The translations under genes were made by a program, and so were the position numbers. DNA of 42,655 nt from assembly GCA_021732005.1 (NCBI GenBank), contig JAKFVT010000049.1, forward strand, positions 1 through 42,655, written 5' to 3'. The stretch comes from Mycobacterium sp. GTDB lineage: Bacteria; Actinomycetota; Actinomycetes; Mycobacteriales; Mycobacteriaceae. Below are positions 8,981-17,520 of this stretch, one piece after another. The notes below the pieces were generated by a model. That model saw only the letters and a program-made list of their open reading frames with translations. It made no database searches and was not told where the DNA came from. Each line of letters starts with the position of its first letter. The first letter of the stretch is position 1.

Positions 8981-9232
8981 CTAGGAAGCGCCAGGCGTGG
9001 CGAACACGAACAGGGCCATGAACGCCAGGTTGATGAAGTACGCCGCTTCCACCAGACCGACAGTGATGAAGAACGGCGTGAACAGCCGGCCCTGGGCCTC
9101 GGGCTGCCGGGCGATGCCGGAGATCAGGGCGTTACCGGCGATGCCGTCACCGATACCGGCGCCGATGGCACCGCCGCCCAGGATGAGCCCGCCGCCGATC
9201 AGGGCTCCCATGACGATTTGAGGGTCTGCCAT
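8981..9232 (-). CDS. atpE: ATP synthase c subunit
   Basis: This proteolipid forms the proton-driven c-ring. Its 83 residues make two membrane helices joined by the polar loop ARQPEAQGR. The proton-carrying acid is Glu62 in VGLVEAAYFINLAF (Glu61 in M. tuberculosis). The positions that contact bedaquiline and mutate in resistant strains look wild type: Asp29, Leu60, Ala64 and Ile67 here correspond to Asp28, Leu59, Ala63 and Ile66 in M. tuberculosis. A strong ribosome-binding site, AAGGAGG, sits just upstream, fitting the high copy number needed for the ring. Confidence 0.98.
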   Translation of the reverse strand: MADPQIVMGALIGGGLILGGGAIGAGIGDGIAGNALISGIARQPEAQGRLFTPFFITVGLVEAAYFINLAFMALFVFATPGAS

Positions 9233-9251
9233 TACTTATCCTCCTTGGTTG

Positions 9252-9270
9252 CTGGTAGGACTCCTACCAG
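9252..9270 (-). promoter_or_regulatory. perfect inverted repeat between atpB and atpE
   Basis: CTGGTAGGA and TCCTACCAG flank a single C. In RNA this would fold as a 7-bp stem with a 5-nt loop, about 20 nt before the atpE start codon and just ahead of its ribosome-binding site. The atpB-atpE gap (71 bp) is among the longest in the operon. It may stabilise the atpE message or trim readthrough; no T run follows, so it is not a strong terminator. Confidence 0.5.
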
Positions 9271-9303
9271 GTGAGTGGGTGGTCCTTGGGTCGAACACGT
9301 CTT

Positions 9304-10059
9304 TTAGTGGTGGTCTTCTTCCAGTTCCATCGACTGGCTGAAGTACAGAATCGTCAGAAGCGCGAAGATGAACGCCTGGATCAGGCCGACGAACAAGTCG
9401 AACGTCTTCCAGATCGCGTTGGGCGCCCACATGATGTACGGCGGGAACAGCGCGATCAGCGCGACCATGATGCCGCCGGCGAAGATGTTGCCGAAAAGTC
9501 GGAGCGACAACGAGATCGGCTTGGCCAGTTCCTCGACAAGGTTGATCGGGGCGAGGAACGCGACGTGGCCCTTCAGCAGCTTCACCGGGTGGCCGATCAG
9601 GCCGCGGCGCCAGATGCCGGCCGCGTGGTAGCAGAAGAACACGAACAGAGCGAGCGCCAGCACGAAGTTGATGTCGGCGGCCGGCGGCTTGAGCAGCTCG
9701 TGAGTGCTGCCGTCGGCGGTGCCGTACTGCACCGGCAGCACCGAGATCCAGTTGGCGATCAGAATGAAGATGAACAGCGCCACCGCCAGCGGCAGCACGA
9801 ACGGGGCGATCTTCATGCCGATCGCGGATTCGATCTGGCCGCGCATCTGAGTCGTCAGCGTCTCCCACAGCAGCTGGACGCCGCTGGGCACGCCGGTCGA
9901 GGTGACCTTGGCTCGCAGCACGAACGCCAGCGCGATCACGATCACGGCGGCGATCGCGGTCGCCAGAATGGTGTCGACGTTGACCGTCATACCCAGCCAT
10001 GTGGCGGTGTCGTGGTGGCCGACCTCGATGGCGGCCTCGGCGAGGATGCGTTCACTCAT
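9304..10059 (-). CDS. atpB: ATP synthase a subunit
   Basis: This is the proton-channel subunit of Fo, an integral membrane protein of 251 residues (M. tuberculosis 250). The helix with the essential Arg is seen in EELAKPISLSLRLFGNIFAGG, and the last helix in FVGLIQAFIFALLTILYFSQSMELEEDHH. The start is taken as ATG 10059 (MSERILAEAAIEVG), matching the family N terminus; the longer in-frame Met at 10116 would overlap atpI. It begins 7 bp after the atpI stop. Confidence 0.97.
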   Translation of the reverse strand: MSERILAEAAIEVGHHDTATWLGMTVNVDTILATAIAAVIVIALAFVLRAKVTSTGVPSGVQLLWETLTTQMRGQIESAIGMKIAPFVLPLAVALFIFILIANWISVLPVQYGTADGSTHELLKPPAADINFVLALALFVFFCYHAAGIWRRGLIGHPVKLLKGHVAFLAPINLVEELAKPISLSLRLFGNIFAGGIMVALIALFPPYIMWAPNAIWKTFDLFVGLIQAFIFALLTILYFSQSMELEEDHH

Positions 10060-10066
10060 CGCGTGG

Positions 10067-10543
10067 TCAATCCTTCGGTGCTTCGTCGGCGGAGCCGGCA
10101 GCTCCGGGGCTTGCAACTACGTCGGCGTCGTGGTCGCCCGTGCGAATTTTCTTCCACACCGGCAACGCGGTGCTCAAAACCAAAAGAACTTGGAACAGCG
10201 CCAAACCAAAGAGCACACCCAGCCCCAGCGGCCGGAAGATGATCGCGATGGCCAGGCCGATCGACGTGATCACCAGCAACCGGGTCGCGGAGTTCAGTGC
10301 CATCTTCCGCTTGAGCGGGTGGTCGCCGGCGGTGATCGACTCAACTGACCGCTGAACCAGAACGGCGTTGACCAGACCCAGCGCCAGGCCGACACCGAAG
10401 AACACCCCGAACAGGATGTGGCCGGCCACCGCGGCCAGCACCACCGCGACGGCGGTCAGTGCAGCGCAGATCGCAAGGAGCCGAACGGGCCGGAAGGCAA
10501 CGGACGGAAACACCAACGGCGCATCTTGCGCTGGTGTCGTCAC
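10067..10543 (-). CDS. atpI: ATP synthase assembly protein AtpI
   Basis: This small four-helix membrane protein opens the ATP synthase operon and in other bacteria assists c-ring assembly. The 158-residue product shows hydrophobic segments around residues 22-45, 47-65, 90-108 and 110-128, and an Ala/Asp-rich tail. It starts with GTG at 10543 behind GAGGT. It corresponds to Rv1303. The 248-bp gap before it (10544-10791) should contain the operon promoter, but I could not identify a convincing -35/-10 pair there. Confidence 0.9.
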   Translation of the reverse strand: MTTPAQDAPLVFPSVAFRPVRLLAICAALTAVAVVLAAVAGHILFGVFFGVGLALGLVNAVLVQRSVESITAGDHPLKRKMALNSATRLLVITSIGLAIAIIFRPLGLGVLFGLALFQVLLVLSTALPVWKKIRTGDHDADVVASPGAAGSADEAPKD

Positions 10544-10791
10544 AGGTTCACCTCAATCTTGCGTTCTGGGGAGCCGGTCAAGTGATCCTTCGTCCTGGTC
10601 CGCCGAGCGTATCGGAGGGCGCCAGGCGCGCTGGAATCACCCAAGGGGCAGCTCCCTTTGTCGGTCGTAAATCGGCGCCGATCGGACGTGAATCCGATGG
10701 GCCGGGCCGGCAACCCGCGAGGTTTCTTGCTGTGTCTCGGCTGGGTTCTGCCAGCACCGTACCACATGGTAGACGGCAGAAAACACGTCTA

Positions 10792-11994
10792 CTACTTGCT
10801 GTCGTAAAGTCCCTCGTAATCGTCGTCCCGGCGGCGCAACAGCGGGATCAACGTGACCACGATGGCGACCACGATCGCCGCCAACATGACCGCCCCGGTG
10901 TAGCGCGGGTCGAAGAAGATGGTGGCCGCCGCACCGAACGCGATGATGCCCACCCACAGGTAGATCAGCAGCACAGCGCGGCGATGCGAGTGCCCGATCT
11001 GCAGCAGCCGGTGATGCAGATGCATCTTGTCCGGGCTCAGCGGGCTGCGGCCGGCGCGGGTGCGGCGGACGATCGCCAGCAACGTGTCCAGCGCCGGAAC
11101 CAGCATCACCGCGACGACCAACAGGAACGGCGAGAGCAGGGCGAACACATCGCGCGCGCCGTAGGCGCTCTGCGAGATCGGGCCAGCCGCGGTGGTGGAG
11201 GCCGCGGCCAGCATCAGACCGATGAGCATCGAGCCGGAATCACCCATGAAGATCTTGGCGCGGTAGAAGTTGTGCGGCAGGAACCCCAGACACGCGCCGG
11301 CCAGCACCACCGAGATCACCGCGGGCGGGTAGAACAGCACGTCGCCGCCGTGGTCGCGCAGCAGTCCGACCGAGAAGATGCAGATCGCCAGCGCCGTGAT
11401 CAGCCCGAGGCCCGCCGCCAACCCGTCGAGGCCGTCGACGAAGTTCATCGCATTCACGATCGACACCGTCAACGCCAGCGTCAGCAGGATCGAGGACACC
11501 TGATCCAGCACGATGGTGCCGACCCCGCCGAGCGGGATGTACAAGACACTCCACGCCACGCCCATCGTGACCAGGACGCTGGCCGCGGTGATCTGGCCCG
11601 CGAACTTGGTCAGCGCGTCCAGGCCCCACCGGTCGTCGATCAGTCCGATGCCCATGATCAGTCCACCGGCGACCACGACCGCCGGCATGCCCGAGGAGTA
11701 GATGAAGCCGCGGGTGAGCGCGGGCAACTGAGAAGCCAGGAAGACCGCCACGACGACGCCGACGTACATCGCCAGGCCGCCCATCCGAGGGGTCGGCTTG
11801 AGGTGGACGTCACGCTCACGGGGATAGGCCACCGCGCCGACCCGGGTGGCGAACACCCGCACCCAGCCGGTGGCGAAATAGGTGATGATCGCGGCGGTCA
11901 GCCCGACAAGGGCCAACTCGCGCAACGGAACACCGGCGCCACGGTCAGCCAGCGCGAGCGTTGTGCTCGCCAGGAACTCCGATGTGCTGGCCAT
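10792..11994 (-). CDS. wecA: Decaprenyl-phosphate GlcNAc-1-phosphate transferase WecA
   Basis: WecA transfers GlcNAc-1-phosphate from UDP-GlcNAc to decaprenyl phosphate, the first step of the rhamnosyl linker that ties arabinogalactan to peptidoglycan. The 400-residue protein is polytopic (about 10-11 hydrophobic segments). It shows the Mg-binding LIDDRWGLD motif, the NAMNFVDGLDGLAAGL motif, IFMGDSGSMLIG, and the cytosolic HLHHRLLQIGHSHRRAVL loop for substrate binding. This is the rfe gene (Rv1302) of M. tuberculosis, always between the ATP synthase operon and the sua5-type gene, 33 bp after the latter. Confidence 0.95.
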   Translation of the reverse strand: MASTSEFLASTTLALADRGAGVPLRELALVGLTAAIITYFATGWVRVFATRVGAVAYPRERDVHLKPTPRMGGLAMYVGVVVAVFLASQLPALTRGFIYSSGMPAVVVAGGLIMGIGLIDDRWGLDALTKFAGQITAASVLVTMGVAWSVLYIPLGGVGTIVLDQVSSILLTLALTVSIVNAMNFVDGLDGLAAGLGLITALAICIFSVGLLRDHGGDVLFYPPAVISVVLAGACLGFLPHNFYRAKIFMGDSGSMLIGLMLAAASTTAAGPISQSAYGARDVFALLSPFLLVVAVMLVPALDTLLAIVRRTRAGRSPLSPDKMHLHHRLLQIGHSHRRAVLLIYLWVGIIAFGAAATIFFDPRYTGAVMLAAIVVAIVVTLIPLLRRRDDDYEGLYDSK

Positions 11995-12027
11995 CGCAAA
12001 AACCGTACTGCACCAATCTGTGACGGT

Positions 12028-12681
12028 TCAGGCGGTCAACGAGGCGACGTCGGTCCCGAGCACCTCCGCGATGGCGGCCGCGCTGATCGGCCCCTCACGC
12101 AGGAGTCGCGGGGTGGACCCGGTGAGGTCGACGATCGTCGAGGCGGCCTGCTCCTGCGACGGCCCGGCATCGAGATACACCTGGACCAGATCACCGAGCT
12201 GGCGCTGCGCCTCCTCCGAGGTCGTCGCGGCGGGACGGCCGGACAGGTTCGCACTGGAGACCGCCAACGGGCCGGTCTCGCGCAGCAGTTCGATCGCCAC
12301 CGGATGCAGCGGCATCCGCAACATCACGGTGCCGCGGGCGTCGCCGAGGTCCCACTGCAGCGAGGGCGCCTGCTGCACAACCAAGCTCAGCGCACCCGGC
12401 CAGAACGCCCGAATCAGCTCGCGCGCGCTGTGCGGCACCGAATACACCAGGCCTTCGATGGTGTGCCAGGAACCGACGAGCACACCGACCGGCATGTCGC
12501 GACCGCGACCCTTGGCGGCAAGCAGCGCCGACACGGCACCGCTGTCGAAGGCGTCGGCCCCGATGCCGTACACCGTGTCGGTGGGCATCACGACCAGCCG
12601 GCTGCTCTTGACCGCCGCCGCCGCGGCGGCGATCGCCTCGGCGCGCCGATTGGGGTCGGCACAGTCGAACACCTGGGTCAC
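12028..12681 (-). CDS. L-threonylcarbamoyladenylate synthase (Sua5/YrdC family)
   Basis: This enzyme makes threonylcarbamoyl-AMP from Thr, bicarbonate and ATP for the t6A modification at position 37 of ANN-decoding tRNAs. The 217-residue protein has the YrdC signature VVMPTDTVYGIGADAFD (about residues 31-47), the KGRGRDMPVGVLVGS substrate loop, and SSANLSGRPAATT. It starts with GTG overlapping the prmC stop by 4 bp (GTGA), so translation is coupled. It corresponds to Rv1301 and lacks the long C-terminal Sua5 domain. Confidence 0.93.
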   Translation of the reverse strand: MTQVFDCADPNRRAEAIAAAAAAVKSSRLVVMPTDTVYGIGADAFDSGAVSALLAAKGRGRDMPVGVLVGSWHTIEGLVYSVPHSARELIRAFWPGALSLVVQQAPSLQWDLGDARGTVMLRMPLHPVAIELLRETGPLAVSSANLSGRPAATTSEEAQRQLGDLVQVYLDAGPSQEQAASTIVDLTGSTPRLLREGPISAAAIAEVLGTDVASLTA

Positions 12682-13529
12682 GCTGACTCCTTTACCCGGC
12701 GGGCCGTCACGAACCGCGGCCGGCCGGCCAGATCGCGGTGGGGGGTGATGTCACTGAAAAGCTCTGTGTCGCTGACGATTTCGACAGTCAGCTGCGACGT
12801 GGTGTCGTCGTGCTCGACGGCGAACAATCCGCCGGGCTTGAGCCAGCCGCCGGCCAGGCGCGCAATCGGGCCAATCACGGCCATACCGTCGTCGCCGGCG
12901 AACAACGCATGCGCCGGGTCGTGGTCGGCCACTTCGGGTTCCAGCTCTGCCCCGACGGGGATGTACGGCGGGTTGGCAACCACGAGGTCGACGCTACCGC
13001 GCAACTCTGGGAGCAGCCCTGCGACGGTCACGTCAGCCTGCACCACCTCGACGGCGGTCGACTCGGCGTTGCGGCGGGCGTAGCCCAGCGCGGTGGGGTC
13101 GTCGTCGACGGCGATCACCCGCGCCTGCGGGCGCGCAGTGGCCAGCGCGATCGCCAGCGCACCGGATCCGGTGCACAGGTCGACGATCACCGGGTGATCG
13201 GGCAAGCGTTGCGCCAGCGCCCATTCCAGCAGCGCCTCGGTCTCCGGGCGCGGAATGAACACCCCGGGACCGACCATCAGATCCAGCGGGCCGAACGGCG
13301 CCGAGCCGGTCAGGTGCTGCACCGGGACCCGGGTGCGCCGGGCGTCGATGATCTCGTCATAGCGGCGGAAGAAGTCGGCGTCGGGCTCGTCGATGGCGGC
13401 CAGCCGGCCGCGATCGGTGCCGGCCAGGTGGGCCGCCAGCAGCTCAGCGTCGATGCGTGCCGACTCGATGCCCGCACTGGCGAGCGCAGCGGTGGCCACG
13501 TCGATGGCCTGCCGCAGCCTTCGGCTCAT
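12678..13529 (-). CDS. prmC: Release factor glutamine methyltransferase PrmC
   Basis: PrmC uses S-adenosylmethionine to N5-methylate the Gln of the GGQ motif of release factors, the product of the adjacent prfA. The 283-residue protein has an N-terminal helical domain, then a Rossmann methyltransferase fold with VDLCTGSGALAIAL (SAM binding, about residue 116) and the catalytic NPPYIPVG (about residue 185). Its ATG overlaps the prfA stop by 4 bp (ATGA), so enzyme and substrate are translationally coupled. It matches M. tuberculosis hemK (Rv1300). Confidence 0.96.
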   Translation of the reverse strand: MSRRLRQAIDVATAALASAGIESARIDAELLAAHLAGTDRGRLAAIDEPDADFFRRYDEIIDARRTRVPVQHLTGSAPFGPLDLMVGPGVFIPRPETEALLEWALAQRLPDHPVIVDLCTGSGALAIALATARPQARVIAVDDDPTALGYARRNAESTAVEVVQADVTVAGLLPELRGSVDLVVANPPYIPVGAELEPEVADHDPAHALFAGDDGMAVIGPIARLAGGWLKPGGLFAVEHDDTTSQLTVEIVSDTELFSDITPHRDLAGRPRFVTARRVKESA

Positions 13530-14596
13530 GCCTGCTGAAGCCGGGTCTGCTTGTCCGCCTCGGCCAGGGCATCCAGCAGCGGGTCGAGCTCGCCGTCGAG
13601 CACCTGATCGAGGTTGTGCGCCTTGAAGTTGATCCGGTGATCGGCGATGCGGTTCTCGGGGAAGTTGTAGGTGCGGATCCGCTCGCTGCGGTCGACCGTG
13701 CGGATCTGGCTGGCCCGGTCGGCCGAGGCGTCGGCCGACGCCTGCTCCTCGGCCAGCGCTTGCAGGCGCGCGGCCAGCACCACCATCGCGCGGGCCTTGT
13801 TCTGCAACTGCGAGCGTTCGTTCTGGCAGGTGACGACGATGCCGGTGGGCAGGTGGGTGATACGGACCGCCGAGTCGGTGGTGTTGACGCCCTGGCCGCC
13901 CTTACCGGAGCTGCGGTACACATCGATCCGCAGATCGGACTCGTCGATCTGGACAGCCTCGACATCTTCGGGCTCGGGATAGACGAGGACGCCGGCCGCG
14001 GAGGTGTGGACCCGGCCCTGCGATTCGGTGACCGGCACCCGCTGCACCCGGTGCACACCGCCCTCGAACTTCATCCGCGACCACACGCCGTCCGCCGAGT
14101 CGCCCTTGCTGCGGATCGACAGCGTCGCGTCCTTGTAGCCGCCCAGATCCGACCACGTCTCGTCGAGGATCGTGACGGTCCAGCCGTGTCGCTCGGCGTA
14201 CCGGATGTACATGCGCGCCAGATCGGCGGCGAACAGCGCCGACTCCTCGCCGCCCTCACCGGATTTCACCTCGAGGACGATGTCGTCGGCGTCGTGCGGA
14301 TCCCGCGGCGCCAACAGGTCGGTCAGGTGGGCGTCGAGCTCGGCGACCCTGTCCTCGAGCTCGGGCACCTCGGCGGCGAACGAAGCGTCTTCGGCGGCCA
14401 GCTCGCGGGCGGCGTCGAGATCGCCGCGGGCGGTCTCCAGCCTGCGGTAGGTGGTGACGATCGGGGCCAACTGCGCGAAGCGCCGGCCCACCCGGCGGGC
14501 ATTGCCGGCGTCGGCGTGCAGTGCCGGATCGGACATCTGACGTTCGAGGTCGGCGTGTTCGGTCAGCACAGCCTCAACCTGCGTCGAGTGCGTCAC
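13526..14596 (-). CDS. prfA: Peptide chain release factor 1
   Basis: RF1 ends translation at UAA and UAG. The 356-residue protein has the stop-codon recognition domain, the GGQ loop in SSGKGGQGVNTTDSAVR (about residue 230) that enters the peptidyl-transferase centre, and the conserved SERIRTYNFPENRI segment. The start is set at GTG 14596, which follows GGTGGGA and gives the usual mycobacterial length (357); an in-frame ATG at 14641 would add 15 non-conserved residues. A hairpin separates it from rpmE. Confidence 0.96.
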   Translation of the reverse strand: MTHSTQVEAVLTEHADLERQMSDPALHADAGNARRVGRRFAQLAPIVTTYRRLETARGDLDAARELAAEDASFAAEVPELEDRVAELDAHLTDLLAPRDPHDADDIVLEVKSGEGGEESALFAADLARMYIRYAERHGWTVTILDETWSDLGGYKDATLSIRSKGDSADGVWSRMKFEGGVHRVQRVPVTESQGRVHTSAAGVLVYPEPEDVEAVQIDESDLRIDVYRSSGKGGQGVNTTDSAVRITHLPTGIVVTCQNERSQLQNKARAMVVLAARLQALAEEQASADASADRASQIRTVDRSERIRTYNFPENRIADHRINFKAHNLDQVLDGELDPLLDALAEADKQTRLQQA

Positions 14597-14641
14597 TCCC
14601 ACCTCATTTCTGTCCGACTGCCGACACTGCCCCGAACGCAA

Positions 14642-14685
14642 ACCGACGCCCGGCCTGCGCGCATGGCAGCAGAGCGGGCGTCGGT
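14642..14685 (-). terminator. stem-loop between rpmE and prfA
   Basis: On the minus strand ACCGACGCCCG pairs perfectly over 11 bp with CGGGCGTCGGT, with a 22-nt loop, followed by a short TTTG. It lies 7 bp after the rpmE stop and 45 bp before the prfA start. It probably attenuates or ends rpmE transcription, or protects the 3' end. The short T run means a partial terminator is the safer reading. Confidence 0.6.
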
Positions 14686-14692
14686 AGAGCAG

Positions 14693-14923
14693 CTACTTGT
14701 CGGCGGTCTCGCCGGCCTTGCGCTTGCCGTAGCGCTTCTCGAAGCGGGCGACGCGGCCACCGCTGTCGAGGATCTTCTGCTTGCCGGTGTAGAACGGGTG
14801 GCACTGCGAGCACACCTCGACGGTGATGTGTCCGCCGTCCTTGGTGCTGCGAGTGGTGAAGGAATTGCCACAACCGCAGACCACGGTGGTCTCGGCGTAG
14901 GCGGGATGAATCCCAGTTTTCAT
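14693..14923 (-). CDS. rpmE: 50S ribosomal protein L31 (zinc-binding form)
   Basis: This is the 76-residue ribosomal protein L31 that bridges the subunits. The Cys motifs CGCGN (Cys16, Cys18) and VCSQCHPFYTG (Cys38, Cys41) mark the zinc-containing C+ paralogue, which mycobacteria replace with a Cys-less form under zinc starvation. The ATG at 14923 is preceded by AGAGGA; longer in-frame extensions are not L31-like. In M. tuberculosis rho is its upstream neighbour, whereas here three genes lie between. Confidence 0.97.
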   Translation of the reverse strand: MKTGIHPAYAETTVVCGCGNSFTTRSTKDGGHITVEVCSQCHPFYTGKQKILDSGGRVARFEKRYGKRKAGETADK

Positions 14924-15069
14924 GGTGTCCTCTGCATTCGATGGTCGCCGGGTCGCCCGAGTCTTTTTCCTGGCAATTCGAGCGTGAACCGGTACCTGAG
15001 GTGGTCGACGATCCAGTATGCCAGGTTGACCGTCACCAGCCCAAACGCGCGGTTGCCTCGGCCTATTCC

Positions 15070-16644
15070 TCAGGCGATGGCGTAGCTTCTCGACCGCGCC
15101 GCGCGCGTCCAGACCACACCTTTCTGCGGCTTGGTCCCCTGGGTGATCAGCTCCCGCTTGAGCACCTTGTTGGTGGCGGTGGCCGGCAGCTCGTCGGCGA
15201 TCCAGACGTACCGCGGCCAAGACTTGGGCGACAGGTCCGACTGCTGGGCCAGGAACTCCTCGAGCTCGGCCGGGGTCAATTCGGCGTGGTCGGCGAGCAC
15301 GATCGCCGCCATCACCTGATCCCCCACATGCTCGTCGGGCACCGGATACACCGCCACCTGGCTGACCTGCGGCAACCGCAGGATGATCCGCTCGATAGGG
15401 GCGGCGGCCATGTTCTCGCCGTCGACCCGCATCCAGTCCGCGGTCCGGCCGGCCAGGTAGATCCAGCCGTCGGCGTCGCGGTAGCCCAGGTCACCGGACC
15501 AGTACATGCCGTGGCGCAGGCGTTCGTCGGTGGCGTTGCCGTCGTTGTAGTACCCGCCGAACATGCCCCCGCCGGTGGTGTTGACGATTTCCCCCACCGC
15601 CTCGCCGGCGTTGGCCAGCGCGCCGGTCTCGTCGAACACGGCCGTCGCGCATTCCTGCCGGGTCTCGGGGTCGTAGATGGCTACGCCGGGAAAGCCGCGC
15701 CCGACCGAACCGGGTGGGCAATCGTCCTCGCGGGTGATGATGACCGCGCCCTCGGTGGAGCCGAACCCGTCCCACACCGCACACCCGAAGCGGCGACCGA
15801 ATTCGGCGATGTCGCGGTCGGCGGCCTCGTTGCCGAAAGCGACCCGCAGCGGATTGTCGTGGTCGTCGGATTGCTCCGGCGTCGCCAAGACGTAGGCCAG
15901 CGGCTTGCCGACATAGTTCATGTAGGTGGCGCCGTACCGGCGAAGGTCGGCCAGCAGCCCGGACGCCGAGAACACGGCCGGGGCCATCGCCGCGCCGGCG
16001 TTGAGAGCCACCGCCCAGCCGGCCATCAGCGCGTTCGAATGGAACAGCGGCATCGACAGGTAGCAGACGTCGTCGGCGGTGATCCCGAACCGGTCGGCCA
16101 ACGCGACGCCGGCGAACGGCACCATCATGTGTGCGACCTGCACCGCCTTGGGCTCGCCGCTGGTGCCCGAGGTGAAGATCAGCATGAACGTGTCGGTCGC
16201 GGCGACTTCCCGGTGTGGTGTCAGCTCCCCGGCGCCGGCCAGCAGTGCCGACCATTCGCCGGAGTCGACGTCGAACACGCGGACGCCGGGCAGCTCCAGC
16301 CCCTCGAGCAGCTCGCGGTGCGCCGAATCGGTGAGCAGGATCTGGCAGTCGGCCTTGACGATGTCGCGGACCAGCGCCGCGCCGCGGCGAGTGTTGTTCA
16401 CCCCGCACAGCACGTACCCGCCGAGGCCGGCCGCCGCCATGGCGGTCAGCATCGCGGGAGTGTTGCCCAGCAGCGTCCCGACGTGCAGCGGCCGATCCGG
16501 GTCGGCGATCGCAATCAGACCCGCCGCCTGACGGGCCGCCTCGTGGAGGTGTTCGCGCCAGGTCCACACCCGCTCGCCGAACTTCACCGCCGGGGTGGTT
16601 TCGTCGAGGCGCTCACGAAGCAGCTGCTGGACGGTCTCGGCCAC
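15070..16644 (-). CDS. Acyl-CoA synthetase (FadD1/FadD17-like)
   Basis: This is an AMP-forming acyl-CoA ligase of 524 residues from GTG 16644, which has GAGGGGAG upstream; an ATG at 16674 has no usable spacing to a ribosome-binding site. Motifs in order: the ATP-binding P-loop IFTSGTSGEPKAV (about residue 157), FGSTEGAVIITRE, the YWSGDLGYRDADGWIYLAGR hinge region, and the catalytic Lys near the end (ATNKVLKREL). By recalled sequence it resembles mycobacterial FadD1 and FadD17, whose substrates are fatty acids or side-chain acids; the substrate here is not known. It is divergent from a TetR regulator, suggesting ligand-controlled expression. The gene is inserted between rpmE and rho relative to M. 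tuberculosis. Confidence 0.88.
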   Translation of the reverse strand: MAETVQQLLRERLDETTPAVKFGERVWTWREHLHEAARQAAGLIAIADPDRPLHVGTLLGNTPAMLTAMAAAGLGGYVLCGVNNTRRGAALVRDIVKADCQILLTDSAHRELLEGLELPGVRVFDVDSGEWSALLAGAGELTPHREVAATDTFMLIFTSGTSGEPKAVQVAHMMVPFAGVALADRFGITADDVCYLSMPLFHSNALMAGWAVALNAGAAMAPAVFSASGLLADLRRYGATYMNYVGKPLAYVLATPEQSDDHDNPLRVAFGNEAADRDIAEFGRRFGCAVWDGFGSTEGAVIITREDDCPPGSVGRGFPGVAIYDPETRQECATAVFDETGALANAGEAVGEIVNTTGGGMFGGYYNDGNATDERLRHGMYWSGDLGYRDADGWIYLAGRTADWMRVDGENMAAAPIERIILRLPQVSQVAVYPVPDEHVGDQVMAAIVLADHAELTPAELEEFLAQQSDLSPKSWPRYVWIADELPATATNKVLKRELITQGTKPQKGVVWTRAARSRSYAIA

Positions 16645-16717
16645 AGATCTCCCCTCTTCGGCCAACTTCGGCATCCCCCGGCTTTCCAGGGTGCCTTAGG
16701 TCACAATAGAAGCGCAG

Positions 16718-16745
16718 GGTAAACAGAATGCCAAATCTGTCTACC
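16718..16745. promoter_or_regulatory. candidate TetR operator
   Basis: GGTAAACAGA and TCTGTCTACC form an inverted repeat matching at 9 of 10 positions with an 8-bp spacer. It lies in the divergent region between the acyl-CoA synthetase and the TetR gene, where an operator controlling both is expected. It supports the later TetR start at 16828, because an ATG at 16747 would almost abut it. Confidence 0.55.
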
Positions 16746-16827
16746 GGTGTGCGGGATGGCTGCCGCGTCCCGTTTGAAAGGATGTCCGTATCGGGACTGT
16801 CGGGTCGAGACAAGGAGGGCCACCAAG

Positions 16828-17448
16828 GTGACTGCCAGCGCCGACGCCGACAGCCGACAGAAGTCCGTCCAGGAGCGGCTGGTGGACGCCGCCGAATCCT
16901 GCCTGCGCGCCAAGGGCATCCGGGCGACCACGGTCTCAGAGGTGGCCGAGGCCGCGGGGGTCTCCCGCGGCTGGCTCTACCGGCACTACCCCGACAAGGC
17001 CTCGCTGCTGGGGGCGGCGATCGTGCGCCTCAACAATGCGTTCTGGGCCGAATCGCACCAGGTGCTCGACGGCCTCGACACGTTCGAAGAACGATTGGCT
17101 GTCGGAGTGCGGCTGGGCCGCAGCGCGTACGACTCCCCCGGCGCGCTGGTGATGCAGCTGCGGCGCGACGAACCCGAGGAGTTCGCGGCCTGCGCCGGCG
17201 CCGGCGTGCAAGGCCTGGTACCGGATCTCGGCCGGTTCTGGCGGCCGTACCTGGAAGCTGCGCGCGACGGCGGCGAGATCCACGCCGACACCGACCTCGA
17301 CGAGGCGGCCGAGTGGGTGGCCCGCGTGCAGATCACCCTCGGCACCGTTCCCGGCGAGACGATCGACCCCGACGACCACGCCGCGGTGCTGCGCTTCATG
17401 AGGCGCTACGTGCTCCCCGGGCTCCGCATGGCGCCCGCAGCAGAGTGA
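16828..17448 (+). CDS. TetR-family transcriptional regulator
   Basis: This is a 206-residue regulator with an N-terminal TetR helix-turn-helix: VQERLVDAAESCLRAKGIRATTVSEVAEAAGVSRGWLYRHYPDKASLL (about residues 13-60). The C-terminal ligand domain is not recognised. The start GTG is preceded by AAGGAGG with 9-bp spacing. It is divergent from the acyl-CoA synthetase and shares with it a region holding a 28-bp palindrome, so it probably represses that gene and itself in response to a fatty acid or acyl-CoA. The effector is inferred, not seen. Confidence 0.9.
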   Translation: MTASADADSRQKSVQERLVDAAESCLRAKGIRATTVSEVAEAAGVSRGWLYRHYPDKASLLGAAIVRLNNAFWAESHQVLDGLDTFEERLAVGVRLGRSAYDSPGALVMQLRRDEPEEFAACAGAGVQGLVPDLGRFWRPYLEAARDGGEIHADTDLDEAAEWVARVQITLGTVPGETIDPDDHAAVLRFMRRYVLPGLRMAPAAE

Positions 17449-17520
17449 TCATTGCTGAAAGCCATTGCGCGCCAAGCGCAATCATGATCTATGCGCCGCA
17501 CCGACTGACCGCCTGACACA

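Noticed and set aside
10540..10767. 75-codon minus-strand frame before atpI
   Set aside because: It overlaps the atpI start, has no ribosome-binding site and no family. It lies where the operon promoter should be.
10459..13083. Very long plus-strand frame (874 codons) across atpI, wecA, the sua5-type gene and prmC
   Set aside because: It is an antisense shadow of well-identified genes in GC-rich DNA; the product is Arg/His/Gln-rich and matches no family.
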